Below, piece after piece: positions 7,861 through 15,289 of a stretch of 21,467 nucleotides of DNA; positions within the stretch are counted from its first letter, which is position 1, and the number at the start of each line of letters is the position of its first letter. The stretch is taken from the IMG/VR virus record IMGVR_UViG_2162886012_000048, positions 1-21,467 of that record, one strand, 5' to 3'. A program made the position numbers and the translations under genes. The DNA is from a virus. The notes under the pieces were generated by a model, which was not told the origin of the DNA, searched no databases, and saw nothing but the letters and a program-made list of their open reading frames with translations.

Positions 7861-8720
7861 TATAAAAACATCATCGCTGCGGTTGTGGCCATGCTGCCAA
7901 GAGCGCTGTTCGTGCTATTCGTCTGCGCCACCTTGGAGCCGTACAGGCCCTGCGCGTAGTTGCCCGCCTGCCCGGTCGCGCCCAGCATGTCGGCGCCCAT
8001 CGTCGTTTGCTGCTGGGGCGCCTGCTGGAACGTCGGGTTCGTCACCTGCGCGCCGGTGCGGATCGCGTTCAGCTCGTTCATGGGCATATTGCGGTTGCCG
8101 ACTTCCTGCGCGTACTGCTGGCCCTGCTGCTGCTGGCCGAGGTTGATCGCCTGCAGTTGCGCCTGCTGCTTGGCGTCGTTGTGCTCGCGACCCATCTGGT
8201 CCTGCGCGTTCTTGTACGCCTCGGAGCCGGGCATGATGCCCTGGTTTGCCAGTTGCGCGTCCATGGCGGCCTGGTCGCGCTGCTGCTGCGGCAGAAGGCG
8301 CGCGTTGATCAGGTCAGCGGCGTTGTTGGTCGACTTGGTCGGATCGTAGGCGCTTGGCATCGGCGCGCCCATCATCCCGCCCACGCGCGCGGTGGCTGCG
8401 TCCTGCAGGTTGCCCAGCCCCATGCTGGTTTTGTTCTGCTGGTCGAGTAGCGACTGGCCGGAGCCGGACAGAGAAACGGTGCTGCTCCACTTGTCCGGGT
8501 CGTTCGGATCTTGCGTATATTTCAGGTCGCCATACGGGGTGTACGTGTCGACGCGGTTCGCCTTGGTCGCGAACTTTGCCGCCTCCAGATTGCCGGCGGC
8601 AGTCGCACTGGCCGCGCCCGTGTAATCCGGAGGCGGCGGCGCCGATGGCGAGCTTTTGAAGCAAATCCAGCCGCGCCCGAGTTTGCGTTGTGGCGCCCAG
8701 TAGATGTATTCGTGATCCAT
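7860..8720 (-). CDS. Gln-rich virion structural protein, 286 aa
   Basis: After a short N-terminus (MDHEYIYWAPQRKLGRGW) comes CFKSSPSAPPPPDYTGAAS at about residues 20-38 and then a segment with AAKFATKANRVDTYTPYGDL. I recognise this Pro-rich-to-DYTGAA-to-TPYG layout from phage structural proteins near the ejection genes. The second half contains LLPQQQRDQAAMDAQLANQG and MPGSEAYKNAQDQM followed by a strongly Gln-rich helix (about 185-215), then NPTFQQAPQQQ and a small hydrophobic C-terminus (ALGSMATTAAMMFL). It is probably a helical internal virion protein. ATG 8720 is preceded by GGAGAAG and forms TAATG with the acetyltransferase stop; a start eight codons upstream would overlap that gene. I cannot assign an enzymatic function. 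Confidence 0.8.
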   Translation of the reverse strand: MDHEYIYWAPQRKLGRGWICFKSSPSAPPPPDYTGAASATAAGNLEAAKFATKANRVDTYTPYGDLKYTQDPNDPDKWSSTVSLSGSGQSLLDQQNKTSMGLGNLQDAATARVGGMMGAPMPSAYDPTKSTNNAADLINARLLPQQQRDQAAMDAQLANQGIMPGSEAYKNAQDQMGREHNDAKQQAQLQAINLGQQQQGQQYAQEVGNRNMPMNELNAIRTGAQVTNPTFQQAPQQQTTMGADMLGATGQAGNYAQGLYGSKVAQTNSTNSALGSMATTAAMMFL

Positions 8721-9118
8721 TATTTCTTCTCCAACCATTTGCATTCATTGCGCCACAGGCGATAGATGATCAAGTCGCCGCCAGGGTGCGCGCCGGCCAG
8801 CCGCGCCTCTTCATGAAAGCCGAAGTGCTGGCAAAGCTTGCGCGATTTCGTGTTGTCCTCGCCAATCAGGCAGGTCACGCGGTCGACCTTGGCCTTATTA
8901 AACGGGTAGTCGAAAATGATCTTGACAAAGGCGCGCGTCAGCGGGCGATCAACGGCGATATGTGCATTGATGTTTGGCCCGTTGAACTCGTTGTACGCCA
9001 CGCCGGCCACGATCTCGCCGTCATGCAACCAGCCGATACCAACCGCGCAGCCGAAGTTTCCGAAGTCATTGGTCTTCTTCGCCACCCATTCAACGACGCC
9101 AGGCCCAATGGTAATCAC
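8720..9118 (-). CDS. GNAT-family N-acetyltransferase, 132 aa
   Basis: The small protein shows the GNAT pattern. A strand pair comes first (FGCAVGIGWLHDGEIVAGVA, residues about 23-42), then a central strand and helix (HIAVDRPLTRAFVKIIFDYPF) and the acetyl-CoA-side motif CLIGEDNTKSRKLCQHFGF at about 84-102, where Asn-x-x-Ser followed by a helix and GF is typical. Similar short GNAT proteins occur in the tail regions of several podoviruses; their target is not settled. Translation starts at GTG 9118, not ATG, and GTGA overlaps the stop of the nozzle-like gene by 4 bp, so translation is likely coupled. Acetylation of a host or virion protein during late infection is inference. Confidence 0.86.
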   Translation of the reverse strand: MITIGPGVVEWVAKKTNDFGNFGCAVGIGWLHDGEIVAGVAYNEFNGPNINAHIAVDRPLTRAFVKIIFDYPFNKAKVDRVTCLIGEDNTKSRKLCQHFGFHEEARLAGAHPGGDLIIYRLWRNECKWLEKK

Positions 9119-10908
9119 AGGACCCCCCCATCATCGACAAGGAAGTCGGTTGACGCCCAGCGCAGGCGCGTATTCTTTGCATACCCCTTCATGTGCCCGG
9201 CGATGCTGTAGCCGATTCCAAACGCCGTCTGCCAATCCCGCTTGGTCGCCAGGTCGCCGGCCCAGGTGCTGCCGTCATCCCACAAGGATGCGTCCCACAC
9301 TGCCGGCGTCATGCTGAATGGCGAGAAGGTGGGCAGGCCCTGCGGGTCGCTCGTGTCGAAATCCACGTTGACCCCAAACAGAATGGTTGGGTATCCGTCC
9401 GTGGAGATCACAGGCCGGACCATGTTGACCTTCTTGAGCTGCGATCCGCTGCCGAAGTAGCTGAACGACTGCTGCGCGTTGAAATTGATGTTCGTGCCGG
9501 CATCGGCGTACGTGTCCCATGCCTTGCATACGGCGCCAGCGGTGCCGAAGTACAGGTTGTCGCCGTGCAGCTCCCAGCACGCAGCATCCCAGCCAGTGAA
9601 CAATGACCAGGCGCCGCTGATCGTGTTCATGACGACTTGCCGGGACGCCGTTGGCGAAATGGGGATATTCATCAGCAGCATGTTCGCCTTCGGGAACAGC
9701 GCGGTTTCCCACCCGAAGTTGGCAGAATAGGTGCCGATGTAGTCACCGATGACATGCTGAATCTTGTCGGTCAGCATGGACTGCGAATTCACGCGCGACG
9801 ACATGAGTGCTTTCGACATTGGCGCAAGCCCGTCCTGACAGATAATCGTCAGGTCGCCCGCATATTTCATCATGCAGCGCCGGCCGATAGGCGAACCAAC
9901 ATCATAAATACCGATCAGCGCCCAGGTGGCCGCGCTGGCGGGGTCAGTGCCTTTATAGACGGCAACTTGCCCTTCCGACGAGACGAAAACAGCGTAATCG
10001 TCCATGCCGTAGCCGGCATCGAGTGACCAGGTGCCCATGGCCATCAGGTAGCCGCCGCGCGTGAAAAGGCTGCCAAAGTCCAGTTGCGCAGCGGCGCCGC
10101 CGATTGAGAGCGTCGGGAGATACCAGGCGCGCATGCTGCTTTTTTCAATGAAGAAGAGACGACTTTTAAAAGCGCTTACCGAAATAAGGGAGGTCGATGC
10201 CACGCCGGTGATGGCAAAATTTACACCCGGCGTTGCGATCCCGGTCACGGTGGTGACGCCCAGCGGCGCGGCCAGCACGTAGGTAAATGTCGAGGTGCTG
10301 GTTACCGTTATCGTGTAGGTCCCGTTGTACCCGGCTGGCGTGAAGCCGCTGACCACAATCTGCATGCCGGTCTTCAGGTTGTGCGGATTCGCCATCGTGA
10401 CTGTCGCGAGCGTGCCAGCGCTGGTGATGCTGGTAACGGAAGTATTGAAAGCCGCGCTAAAAACGCCGCCCCAGCCCGTCCCGTTGTAGACGAGCACCGG
10501 ATCGAACCCGTTCGCCATCACAAGGAATGTTCCTGCGGATGTGCCGAAGATGGCGTGCTGCCACTTATCCGAGAGGTTGCCAGTTACAACGGCGCCCCCT
10601 GATGCTCCAGATGCACTCGCGTCATAGATGCTCGCACCGGCTGCTGCGAACAACTTGATGCTGCCCACGGGCGGCGAGTATGAGCACAGCGTGTTGACCG
10701 TGCCGGTTATTCCAGTTGAGTAGTTGCTGTATCCATAGCGAAGCATCACATCAAACGGGGTGCAGAAAAAGTTTTCCAGCGCGACCGCGTCGGTCTTCTT
10801 CATTTCGGCCAAGGGGTCGCGCGCGTTCCAGCCGCCGACAGGTGCAGACACGGACAACGTGCGCGATACCTGGGTGCGTGTGACGCGGCGCTGCGGAGTA
10901 CGCATCAT
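9115..10908 (-). CDS. Putative tail nozzle / tail-hub protein, 597 aa
   Basis: The protein opens with an Arg/Thr-rich tail and then APVGGWNARDPLAEMKKTDA (about 22-41), a signature I associate with podovirus tail tube/nozzle proteins of roughly this size. Short beta-rich segments continue through the protein, including repeated W/Y-containing strands and SISPTASRQVVMN-like stretches near the middle, which fits a beta-propeller-like hub. Residues about 158-212 look like an inserted module (VTMANPHNLKTGMQIVVSGF then NGTYTITVTSTSTFTYVL) found in many unrelated phage and bacterial surface proteins. It directly follows the adaptor gene with a 4-bp ATGA overlap, the same order as P22 gp4-gp10. The role is inferred from order and shape, not from a diagnostic motif. 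Confidence 0.75.
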   Translation of the reverse strand: MMRTPQRRVTRTQVSRTLSVSAPVGGWNARDPLAEMKKTDAVALENFFCTPFDVMLRYGYSNYSTGITGTVNTLCSYSPPVGSIKLFAAAGASIYDASASGASGGAVVTGNLSDKWQHAIFGTSAGTFLVMANGFDPVLVYNGTGWGGVFSAAFNTSVTSITSAGTLATVTMANPHNLKTGMQIVVSGFTPAGYNGTYTITVTSTSTFTYVLAAPLGVTTVTGIATPGVNFAITGVASTSLISVSAFKSRLFFIEKSSMRAWYLPTLSIGGAAAQLDFGSLFTRGGYLMAMGTWSLDAGYGMDDYAVFVSSEGQVAVYKGTDPASAATWALIGIYDVGSPIGRRCMMKYAGDLTIICQDGLAPMSKALMSSRVNSQSMLTDKIQHVIGDYIGTYSANFGWETALFPKANMLLMNIPISPTASRQVVMNTISGAWSLFTGWDAACWELHGDNLYFGTAGAVCKAWDTYADAGTNINFNAQQSFSYFGSGSQLKKVNMVRPVISTDGYPTILFGVNVDFDTSDPQGLPTFSPFSMTPAVWDASLWDDGSTWAGDLATKRDWQTAFGIGYSIAGHMKGYAKNTRLRWASTDFLVDDGGVL

Positions 10909-11615
10909 TGGCCCCAGCTACCAGTCGGGACGAGGACAACCGGCAGGATATCGTTGTAGCCGCCACCCAAGTTCAGCACTGCTTTGCCGCCATCGCGCCC
11001 CATCGCATCGTTAATTTGGCGTTCGTATTCAGCGAAGTCCTCGGCATAGTCGAGCCCCTTAGCCTGCTTCCAGCGCCACCGGGTGCCAAGGACCATTAAA
11101 TCATCATCAAGCTTGCACGTGTCGGCGTCGTTGGTGAACACGCTTCCGGTGCCGCCTGTGCTGGTAACAACCCAGTTTTTAGAGGCATATTCAAATGCGC
11201 AAGTCTGGCCGGCGGCTGGGGCTGGGTTGAACTTGATGACGTCGCCAACAATGCGGAAGGAATTGAACGGCCCCGAAATCTGACTAGCCTTAAGCTGCTG
11301 CCAATCTTGCGGCGTCTTGGGGCCGAACACGGGCCGGCGCAAGGTGCGATTCCAGATGGTGTCGTTGATGATGAATTTACAGCCCGGCGCAATCGCCGCC
11401 ATTGTGCCCTGCGTCTCGGCGGCGACGGTGACGAATATCGCTTCGGTCTGCAACGATTCCCAGGTAGTGCGCTTGGCCTGCGCTTGGCCTTCTTCCTCGC
11501 AGATCGAGAGCAGTTGGATGATCTGCTGATCGGTGGCGCTGAGAGCCGCGTTGGGCGATAAAATGCCGACGCGTTTGCATACGGTCTGAATAATCTGCAG
11601 GCAAGTCAGCGCCAT
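10905..11615 (-). CDS. Head-tail adaptor (P22 gp4-like tail accessory protein), 236 aa
   Basis: The N-terminal about 60 residues are helical (CLQIIQTVCKRVGILSP; IIQLLSICEEEGQAQAKRTT), as in proteins that dock under the portal. Beta-rich sequence follows (about 60-160), including IAPGCKFIINDTIWNRTLRR and FRIVGDVIKFNPAPAAGQTC, and a final helix-strand region contains LDYAEDFAEYERQINDAM. This order matches gp4-type adaptors of podoviruses. In P22 gp4 closes the portal and retains DNA; a muralytic activity reported for some gp4 proteins cannot be judged here. ATG 11615 is preceded by GAGGAA, 12 bp after the upstream stop; the gene ends in an ATGA overlap with the nozzle-like gene. Confidence 0.78.
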   Translation of the reverse strand: MALTCLQIIQTVCKRVGILSPNAALSATDQQIIQLLSICEEEGQAQAKRTTWESLQTEAIFVTVAAETQGTMAAIAPGCKFIINDTIWNRTLRRPVFGPKTPQDWQQLKASQISGPFNSFRIVGDVIKFNPAPAAGQTCAFEYASKNWVVTSTGGTGSVFTNDADTCKLDDDLMVLGTRWRWKQAKGLDYAEDFAEYERQINDAMGRDGGKAVLNLGGGYNDILPVVLVPTGSWGQ

Positions 11616-11627
11616 CGCATTCCTCGG

Positions 11628-12227
11628 TTACCCGGCGTTTTTACGCGCCGACTTTTCTTTATCCATCGAATCGAAACGCGCGGTCAGGGCGTTCAACTGC
11701 TCCTGTAGGCGGCGCGATTCCTCTTTGCTCTCGGCCAATTCCTTGACCACCGGCGACAGGTCCAGCTTTGCCTGAATGTCACCCTTGGCCATGTCGCGCA
11801 GCACGCGCCCGTCAAGGCCGATCTCGCCCAGCGACGAGTCCGGCACTGCGGCTAGGTCTTCCACGGTCGGGAAGCGGCGTGCCAGCACCTCGCGGCGCGA
11901 CTTCAGGATCCGCTCCCAGGTCAGCAGCGGCGTACCGTGGCGCGGGATTTCCTTGCCGTCGCGGTGCATGGCAAGGCCTTCGGTGAACTCGCGCACCCAG
12001 GCCATGTCGTAGCGGCCCTCGCGCGCCTCGCGCTGCTTGCGTTCCAGGAACTCGTCGGCCATGAATTCGAGCGGGTCGCCCTTGTGTCCATGCGGCGAAA
12101 TCATGATAAAGGTCATCAGGCGCGGGACTTCGTAGCCGCGCTCGGCCGATGCGGCAGCATCAACACCGTGCTCGCGGTCTTGGAACATGAAAAACGGTAC
12201 TCGGGACATCGGGTCGGCGTGGGCCAT
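11628..12227 (-). CDS. Conserved phage head/assembly protein with C-terminal coiled coil, 199 aa
   Basis: The protein starts MAHADPMSRVPFFMFQDREH. The segment FQDREHGVDAAASAERGYEV, followed by MISPHGHKGDPLEFMADEFL and by EIPRHGTPLLTW at about 93-104, is a pattern I know from uncharacterised phage proteins encoded beside the capsid gene. The middle has TVEDLAAVPDSSLGEIGLDG, resembling a small helix-hairpin. The last about 45 residues (VVKELAESKEESRRLQEQLN onward) form a likely coiled coil. I chose ATG 12227, preceded by AGGAGA; a longer frame upstream would cover a hairpin and has no family-like sequence. It is the first gene after a strong terminator, so it may head the tail transcript. Function is unknown. 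Confidence 0.78.
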   Translation of the reverse strand: MAHADPMSRVPFFMFQDREHGVDAAASAERGYEVPRLMTFIMISPHGHKGDPLEFMADEFLERKQREAREGRYDMAWVREFTEGLAMHRDGKEIPRHGTPLLTWERILKSRREVLARRFPTVEDLAAVPDSSLGEIGLDGRVLRDMAKGDIQAKLDLSPVVKELAESKEESRRLQEQLNALTARFDSMDKEKSARKNAG

Positions 12228-12244
12228 TGTGTTTCTCCTGTGGT

Positions 12245-12260
12245 CAAGCGGTAGCGCTTG
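12245..12260 (-). other. Perfect inverted repeat before the tail gene block
   Basis: CAAGCG and CGCTTG flank a 4-base spacer, giving a perfect 6-bp stem, 18-33 bases upstream of ATG 12227 and just upstream of its AGGAGA ribosome site. It could be an RNA hairpin in the leader or a protein-binding operator. I see no good -10/-35 pair in the gap 12228-12354. Confidence 0.45.
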
Positions 12261-12321
12261 TTTGGTGGTCCTACCTCTTCGCACGGGCTCGGTGGCTGGT
12301 CGGCTCAGATGCAAGAACACC

Positions 12322-12347
12322 AAAAAAGCGCCCTCGTGAGAGGACGC
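12322..12347 (-). terminator. Rho-independent terminator after the decoration-protein gene
   Basis: On the minus strand, eight bases after the stop at 12355, GCGTCCTC-TCAC-GAGGGCGC forms an 8-bp stem with one G-U pair and a 4-base loop, followed at once by six T. This is a textbook intrinsic terminator and separates the head genes from the tail genes. Confidence 0.85.
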
Positions 12348-12354
12348 GGGCCGA

Positions 12355-13071
12355 TTAGGCGACGATCTGCATGCAGGTCGGGTTGTTGATCATCCCCGAG
12401 CCGTAGCCCGTGTAGGTGCCGGTGAGGGTGATCGAGCCGGTAGCGGTCGAGTTCTTGTCACCAGCGGTGCCGATGGCCGAGCCGGTGTAGATGCGTTTGC
12501 CGTCAGGGTCAAGGGCAGCAACCACGGTCGAGGCGGGAATGCCAGTGCCGGAGAGCGCCATGCCCAGGAACACGCCGTCATAGCCGGCCGGCGCGAACAA
12601 GACGTTCGTACCGTTCTGCGTGTTGACGGTGAGCGTCTTGGTGCCGGTCGCCGCGATGCGGTTGCGAATGCCGATGACCTGCTTGCCGGTCGCGGTGGCG
12701 CCCAAGATGCCGGCGGCTGCAATCGCCATCACGCCATCAGCGGCGACGGTCGCATTGGTCTTGTAGACCGCGCGGCCTTCGAGCTGAATCCAGCCGAAGG
12801 TGCCCGACGCCATCGGCGCCATGGCGATGCCGAACGGGAAGCCTTGGGTCACAGCGGACGGCAGCAACACGGCTTGGTAGATCTCGTCCCACATGACAGA
12901 CGAGCCTTTCAGCACCGCGTCATTCGACTTGACGTACATGAAGGTGCCGGCGCCCCAGAATGGATCGACGGCGGTCAGGCGCAGGCCCAACTGGTGGCGC
13001 TGCACGGTGTCGACGGCGAACCAGTCATTGAATGGCTGGGAGCCAATAACAGGATTGACAGAAGCGAACAT
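12355..13071 (-). CDS. Putative head decoration or accessory capsid protein, 238 aa
   Basis: The gene lies directly after the major capsid gene and ends in a strong terminator. The first about 120 residues (MFASVNPVIGSQPFNDWFAV, then LTAVDPFWGAGTFMYVKSND and GWIQLEGRAVYKTNATVAAD) resemble small phage head proteins that bind the outside of the shell. Residues about 145-225 are beta-rich and include GMALSGTGIPASTVVAALDP followed by a Thr/Gly-rich run, a module I have seen in phage decoration and fibre proteins. No enzymatic motif is visible. ATG 13071 is preceded by AAGAAAGG. The capsid gene and this gene have the same GCCTAATCG around their stops. The name decoration is inferred mainly from position. 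Confidence 0.68.
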   Translation of the reverse strand: MFASVNPVIGSQPFNDWFAVDTVQRHQLGLRLTAVDPFWGAGTFMYVKSNDAVLKGSSVMWDEIYQAVLLPSAVTQGFPFGIAMAPMASGTFGWIQLEGRAVYKTNATVAADGVMAIAAAGILGATATGKQVIGIRNRIAATGTKTLTVNTQNGTNVLFAPAGYDGVFLGMALSGTGIPASTVVAALDPDGKRIYTGSAIGTAGDKNSTATGSITLTGTYTGYGSGMINNPTCMQIVA

Positions 13072-13085
13072 TTTTTACCTTTCTT

Positions 13086-13098
13086 GCCGCATGGCGGC
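13086..13098 (-). other. Small stem-loop next to the ribosome site of the decoration-protein gene
   Basis: The minus strand reads GCCGC-CAT-GCGGC, a perfect 5-bp stem with a 3-base loop, ending right before AAGAAAGG and 15 bases before ATG 13071. It could tune initiation; short GC stems also arise by chance in this GC-rich DNA. Confidence 0.35.
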
Positions 13099-13117
13099 GA
13101 ATGCGAATGTGACCGAA

Positions 13118-13139
13118 GCGCGCCGCCGAAGCGGCGCGC
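13118..13139 (-). terminator. Very stable UUCG hairpin after the major capsid gene
   Basis: Eight bases after the capsid stop codon, GCGCGCCGC-TTCG-GCGGCGCGC forms a perfect 9-bp GC stem closed by a C(UUCG)G tetraloop, one of the most stable RNA hairpins known. No U-run follows, so it is more likely a partial terminator, an mRNA 3'-end protector or a processing barrier than a full terminator. Confidence 0.6.
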
Positions 13140-13146
13140 GGTTCGA

Positions 13147-14142
13147 TTAGGCTTTCATCACGCCTTGCAGCGCGCGGTTGGCCAGCGCCAGGTTGCCCTG
13201 CCAGATGATGGTTTTCACCATGGCGTCCTGGTTGATCGATTCCACGTCATCCAACATGGTGATATTGGCGTCCTTGTGGATGACCAGGTCCAGGTAGTTG
13301 GTATTCAGGAAGTACGCGTGCGCCGCAGGGATGCCGCCGGACGAGTCGAAGAACACATCGGCCGTCTTGTACTTCATGCCGATCATGCCGCCCTTGCCGT
13401 CTTCGCTGGAGGTGTAGCGCTTCAGCGAGGTCTGCGACTGCTCGTAGAACGTGAAATAGTCGTCCGACATCACGATCAGGTTAGGCACGTCCATTCCGCG
13501 CGTCAGACGAATCCACAGCGGCAGCATCAGCGATTCGATGGTGGTAGCCGATGGAGTGATCGCGGCGCCGCCCTGCAGCGGTGCCGCAGCCGACTGCACG
13601 GTGTTCTGCCAGAAGCCATAGGTGGCGCTGTTGATGCCGCCCACGGTGCCGGTGCCGGCGTCGCTGATCAGGGCCTGCAAGCCGTTGATCTGGTTGGCGG
13701 CGGTGCCGTCGCTATACAGGTCAGTGCTCAAACCGTTGGCGAACGAGTGCTGAGCATTCTTCACCTTCGATTTGACGAAGTTGATGATGCGGTTCTCGCC
13801 CGAGTTGGTCCGCATTTCCAGGCCCGACACGGCCAGATTGACCGCGACCTGGCGCCATGGGTACTCGGCGGCCGACAGCACGTCGACGGCGGCGATGTTC
13901 AGCACGTCATAGCCCGAGTAGCGCTGATAGGTCGAGTTGACCGCATATTCCAGCGGCTGCACGATGCTCAGACCGCTATCTTCGAGGCGCACCTTGTCGC
14001 CATCGGTCAGCTTGCGATACAGCGCGTTGTGCTTGGTGATGTTGTCCGCGACTTCTTTCGCGTGGTTGCGGAACGTGGTCGTGACCAGCTCCGAGAAGAC
14101 GGCGAAATTGCCTGCTGCGTAACCTTGTCCTGGGGATGGCAT
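13147..14142 (-). CDS. Major capsid protein, HK97-fold type, 331 aa
   Basis: The protein forms the head shell. It follows the scaffold gene and its sequence matches podovirus capsid proteins: a helical N-arm (GNFAVFSELVTTTFRNHAKE), an early region with YRKLTDGDKVRLEDSGLSIV, WRQVAVNLAVSGLEMRTNSG near 95-115, and a C-terminal third with LIVMSDDYFTFYEQSQTSLK, VFFDSSGGIPAAHAYFLNT and LDLVIHKDANITMLDD. The last block is the pattern I rely on most. No N-terminal protease or cleavable delta domain is present; assembly probably uses the separate scaffold. Length (331) is usual. ATG 14142 has AGGAG at ideal distance, within a 17-bp gap. High expression is expected from the upstream promoter and the stable 3' hairpin. 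Confidence 0.9.
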   Translation of the reverse strand: MPSPGQGYAAGNFAVFSELVTTTFRNHAKEVADNITKHNALYRKLTDGDKVRLEDSGLSIVQPLEYAVNSTYQRYSGYDVLNIAAVDVLSAAEYPWRQVAVNLAVSGLEMRTNSGENRIINFVKSKVKNAQHSFANGLSTDLYSDGTAANQINGLQALISDAGTGTVGGINSATYGFWQNTVQSAAAPLQGGAAITPSATTIESLMLPLWIRLTRGMDVPNLIVMSDDYFTFYEQSQTSLKRYTSSEDGKGGMIGMKYKTADVFFDSSGGIPAAHAYFLNTNYLDLVIHKDANITMLDDVESINQDAMVKTIIWQGNLALANRALQGVMKA

Positions 14143-14159
14143 TTGATGCTCCTAATTTT

Positions 14160-15212
14160 TTAGGCGCCCTGCATGCTTCGCAGGGTCGCGCGGATTGTGT
14201 CTTCCATAGAACCTATGGGCTGGGCTACTGGCATGGCTGGGCGGGGCCGGTGATTGATGCTCGCCGCAGCTTTTGCCGTTTGCGCCTTCTTCGCGGCCTC
14301 GTCCCGTTGCGCGGTGGCCTGCTGCTGTAGAACAGCGGCCCGCGTGGTCGGATTGGCGTAGATGGCTTGCTCATAGGCATCCGCGAGGCTCGTGGCCTGA
14401 CCCGCTTGCAGTAGCGCGATCATTTGTGGCTTGACGGTCTCGTAATGGCTATGCGACGGGTCGGCAGAGAAGGCCGAGATTTCGCTGTCAAGCGATGCCT
14501 GGGCTTGCTGCTGTTGCGTCTGTTGAAAACTTTGCAACTGCGATTGCAGCTGCTGATTCTGTACTTGCAGCGCGTGCTGCTCGGGATTGAACGCGGCGTG
14601 CGCCTGTGTGGCCTGCCCGATGTCGATGCCGTAGCTGTGCGCCAGCTCTGCGAAATAGGCGGATTTCTCTTGCGGCGAGCCGTGACGCAGCTTGTGGTCT
14701 GCCGCCATCAGTTCGCCAATGGCGCGGTCGGGCGAGACGCCCAGTTGCTGCAGGGTCTGCGCATACGGCGCGATGGCGCGCTCAATGGACTGGCCAAAGC
14801 CGGCGGCGGTCTTGTACTGTTCGATGCCCCGGTGCATGTCCTGCTCACGGCGCTGGATCTCGGCGCGCACGTCTGGCGGCAGCGTGCCCCATTGGGCGGC
14901 AGCTTCTTTCTTCCACGTGTTCGGGGCTGGTTCGACCTGGGCGGCTGGGTCGGCAACAACTGGTGCTGCAGGATCGGTCACAGCTGGTGCGGCGGCAAAC
15001 TTGCCTTGGGCGTCGCGGATGCGCGCGGCGGCGGCTTCCGGGTCCTCGACAGCACCAGCCACCACACCATCAACTGGTGCGGCAGCGGTGCTGTCTTCAG
15101 GGGATTGCAGGCTGCGCAGTGTGTCGCGGATAGTGTCATCCATCGACAGCGGCGCGTCATCCCGCACGGTTGGGTCAACGTCGGGGGTAGCCCCTTGGTC
15201 TTCGAGTTGCAT
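14160..15212 (-). CDS. Scaffolding-type head assembly protein, 350 aa
   Basis: The protein is acidic at the N-terminus, Ala/Pro-rich to about residue 98, then has WKKEAAAQWGTLPPDVRAEI, HRGIEQYKTAAGFGQSIERA and ADHKLRHGSPQEKSAYFAEL (about 100-190), a block I recognise from podovirus proteins encoded before the capsid gene. A strongly Gln-rich helix (about 212-240) suggests a coiled coil, and the C-terminus is basic. Such proteins guide shell assembly and leave before DNA enters. An unusual point is a 14-residue motif, SM[DE]DTIRxTLRS[LM]Q, present at residues 23-36 and again at 335-348. ATG 15212 follows GGAGTAG, in a leader with promoter and hairpin. A minor head protein is the main alternative. 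Confidence 0.82.
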   Translation of the reverse strand: MQLEDQGATPDVDPTVRDDAPLSMDDTIRDTLRSLQSPEDSTAAAPVDGVVAGAVEDPEAAAARIRDAQGKFAAAPAVTDPAAPVVADPAAQVEPAPNTWKKEAAAQWGTLPPDVRAEIQRREQDMHRGIEQYKTAAGFGQSIERAIAPYAQTLQQLGVSPDRAIGELMAADHKLRHGSPQEKSAYFAELAHSYGIDIGQATQAHAAFNPEQHALQVQNQQLQSQLQSFQQTQQQQAQASLDSEISAFSADPSHSHYETVKPQMIALLQAGQATSLADAYEQAIYANPTTRAAVLQQQATAQRDEAAKKAQTAKAAASINHRPRPAMPVAQPIGSMEDTIRATLRSMQGA

Positions 15213-15280
15213 TTGCTACTCCTGTCTTTGGACGCGGGCCGAAACCCTGTCCACTAGCGCCGTCGCGGCGTTTAGTATTT
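15210..15280 (-). repeat. Scaffold leader element, copy of the portal leader
   Basis: Two parts recur before the portal gene. The first is a 25-nt block at 15256-15280, on the minus strand AAATACTA then AACGCCGCGACGGCGCT, which can fold as CGCCG-CGA-CGGCG. The second is the 13-nt ribosome site plus start GGAGTAGCAAATG at 15210-15222. The 25-nt block matches the portal copy at 21 positions; the base changes keep the stem paired. Here the two parts are 33 bases apart, before portal they touch. Confidence 0.6.
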
Positions 15281-15289
15281 CCTTGCGCG

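Noticed and set aside
12844-14163. Plus-strand frame of about 439 codons opposite the capsid gene
   Set aside because: It is a shadow of the capsid and decoration genes, rich in Val/Arg/His/Gln/Gly, with no domain-like pattern.
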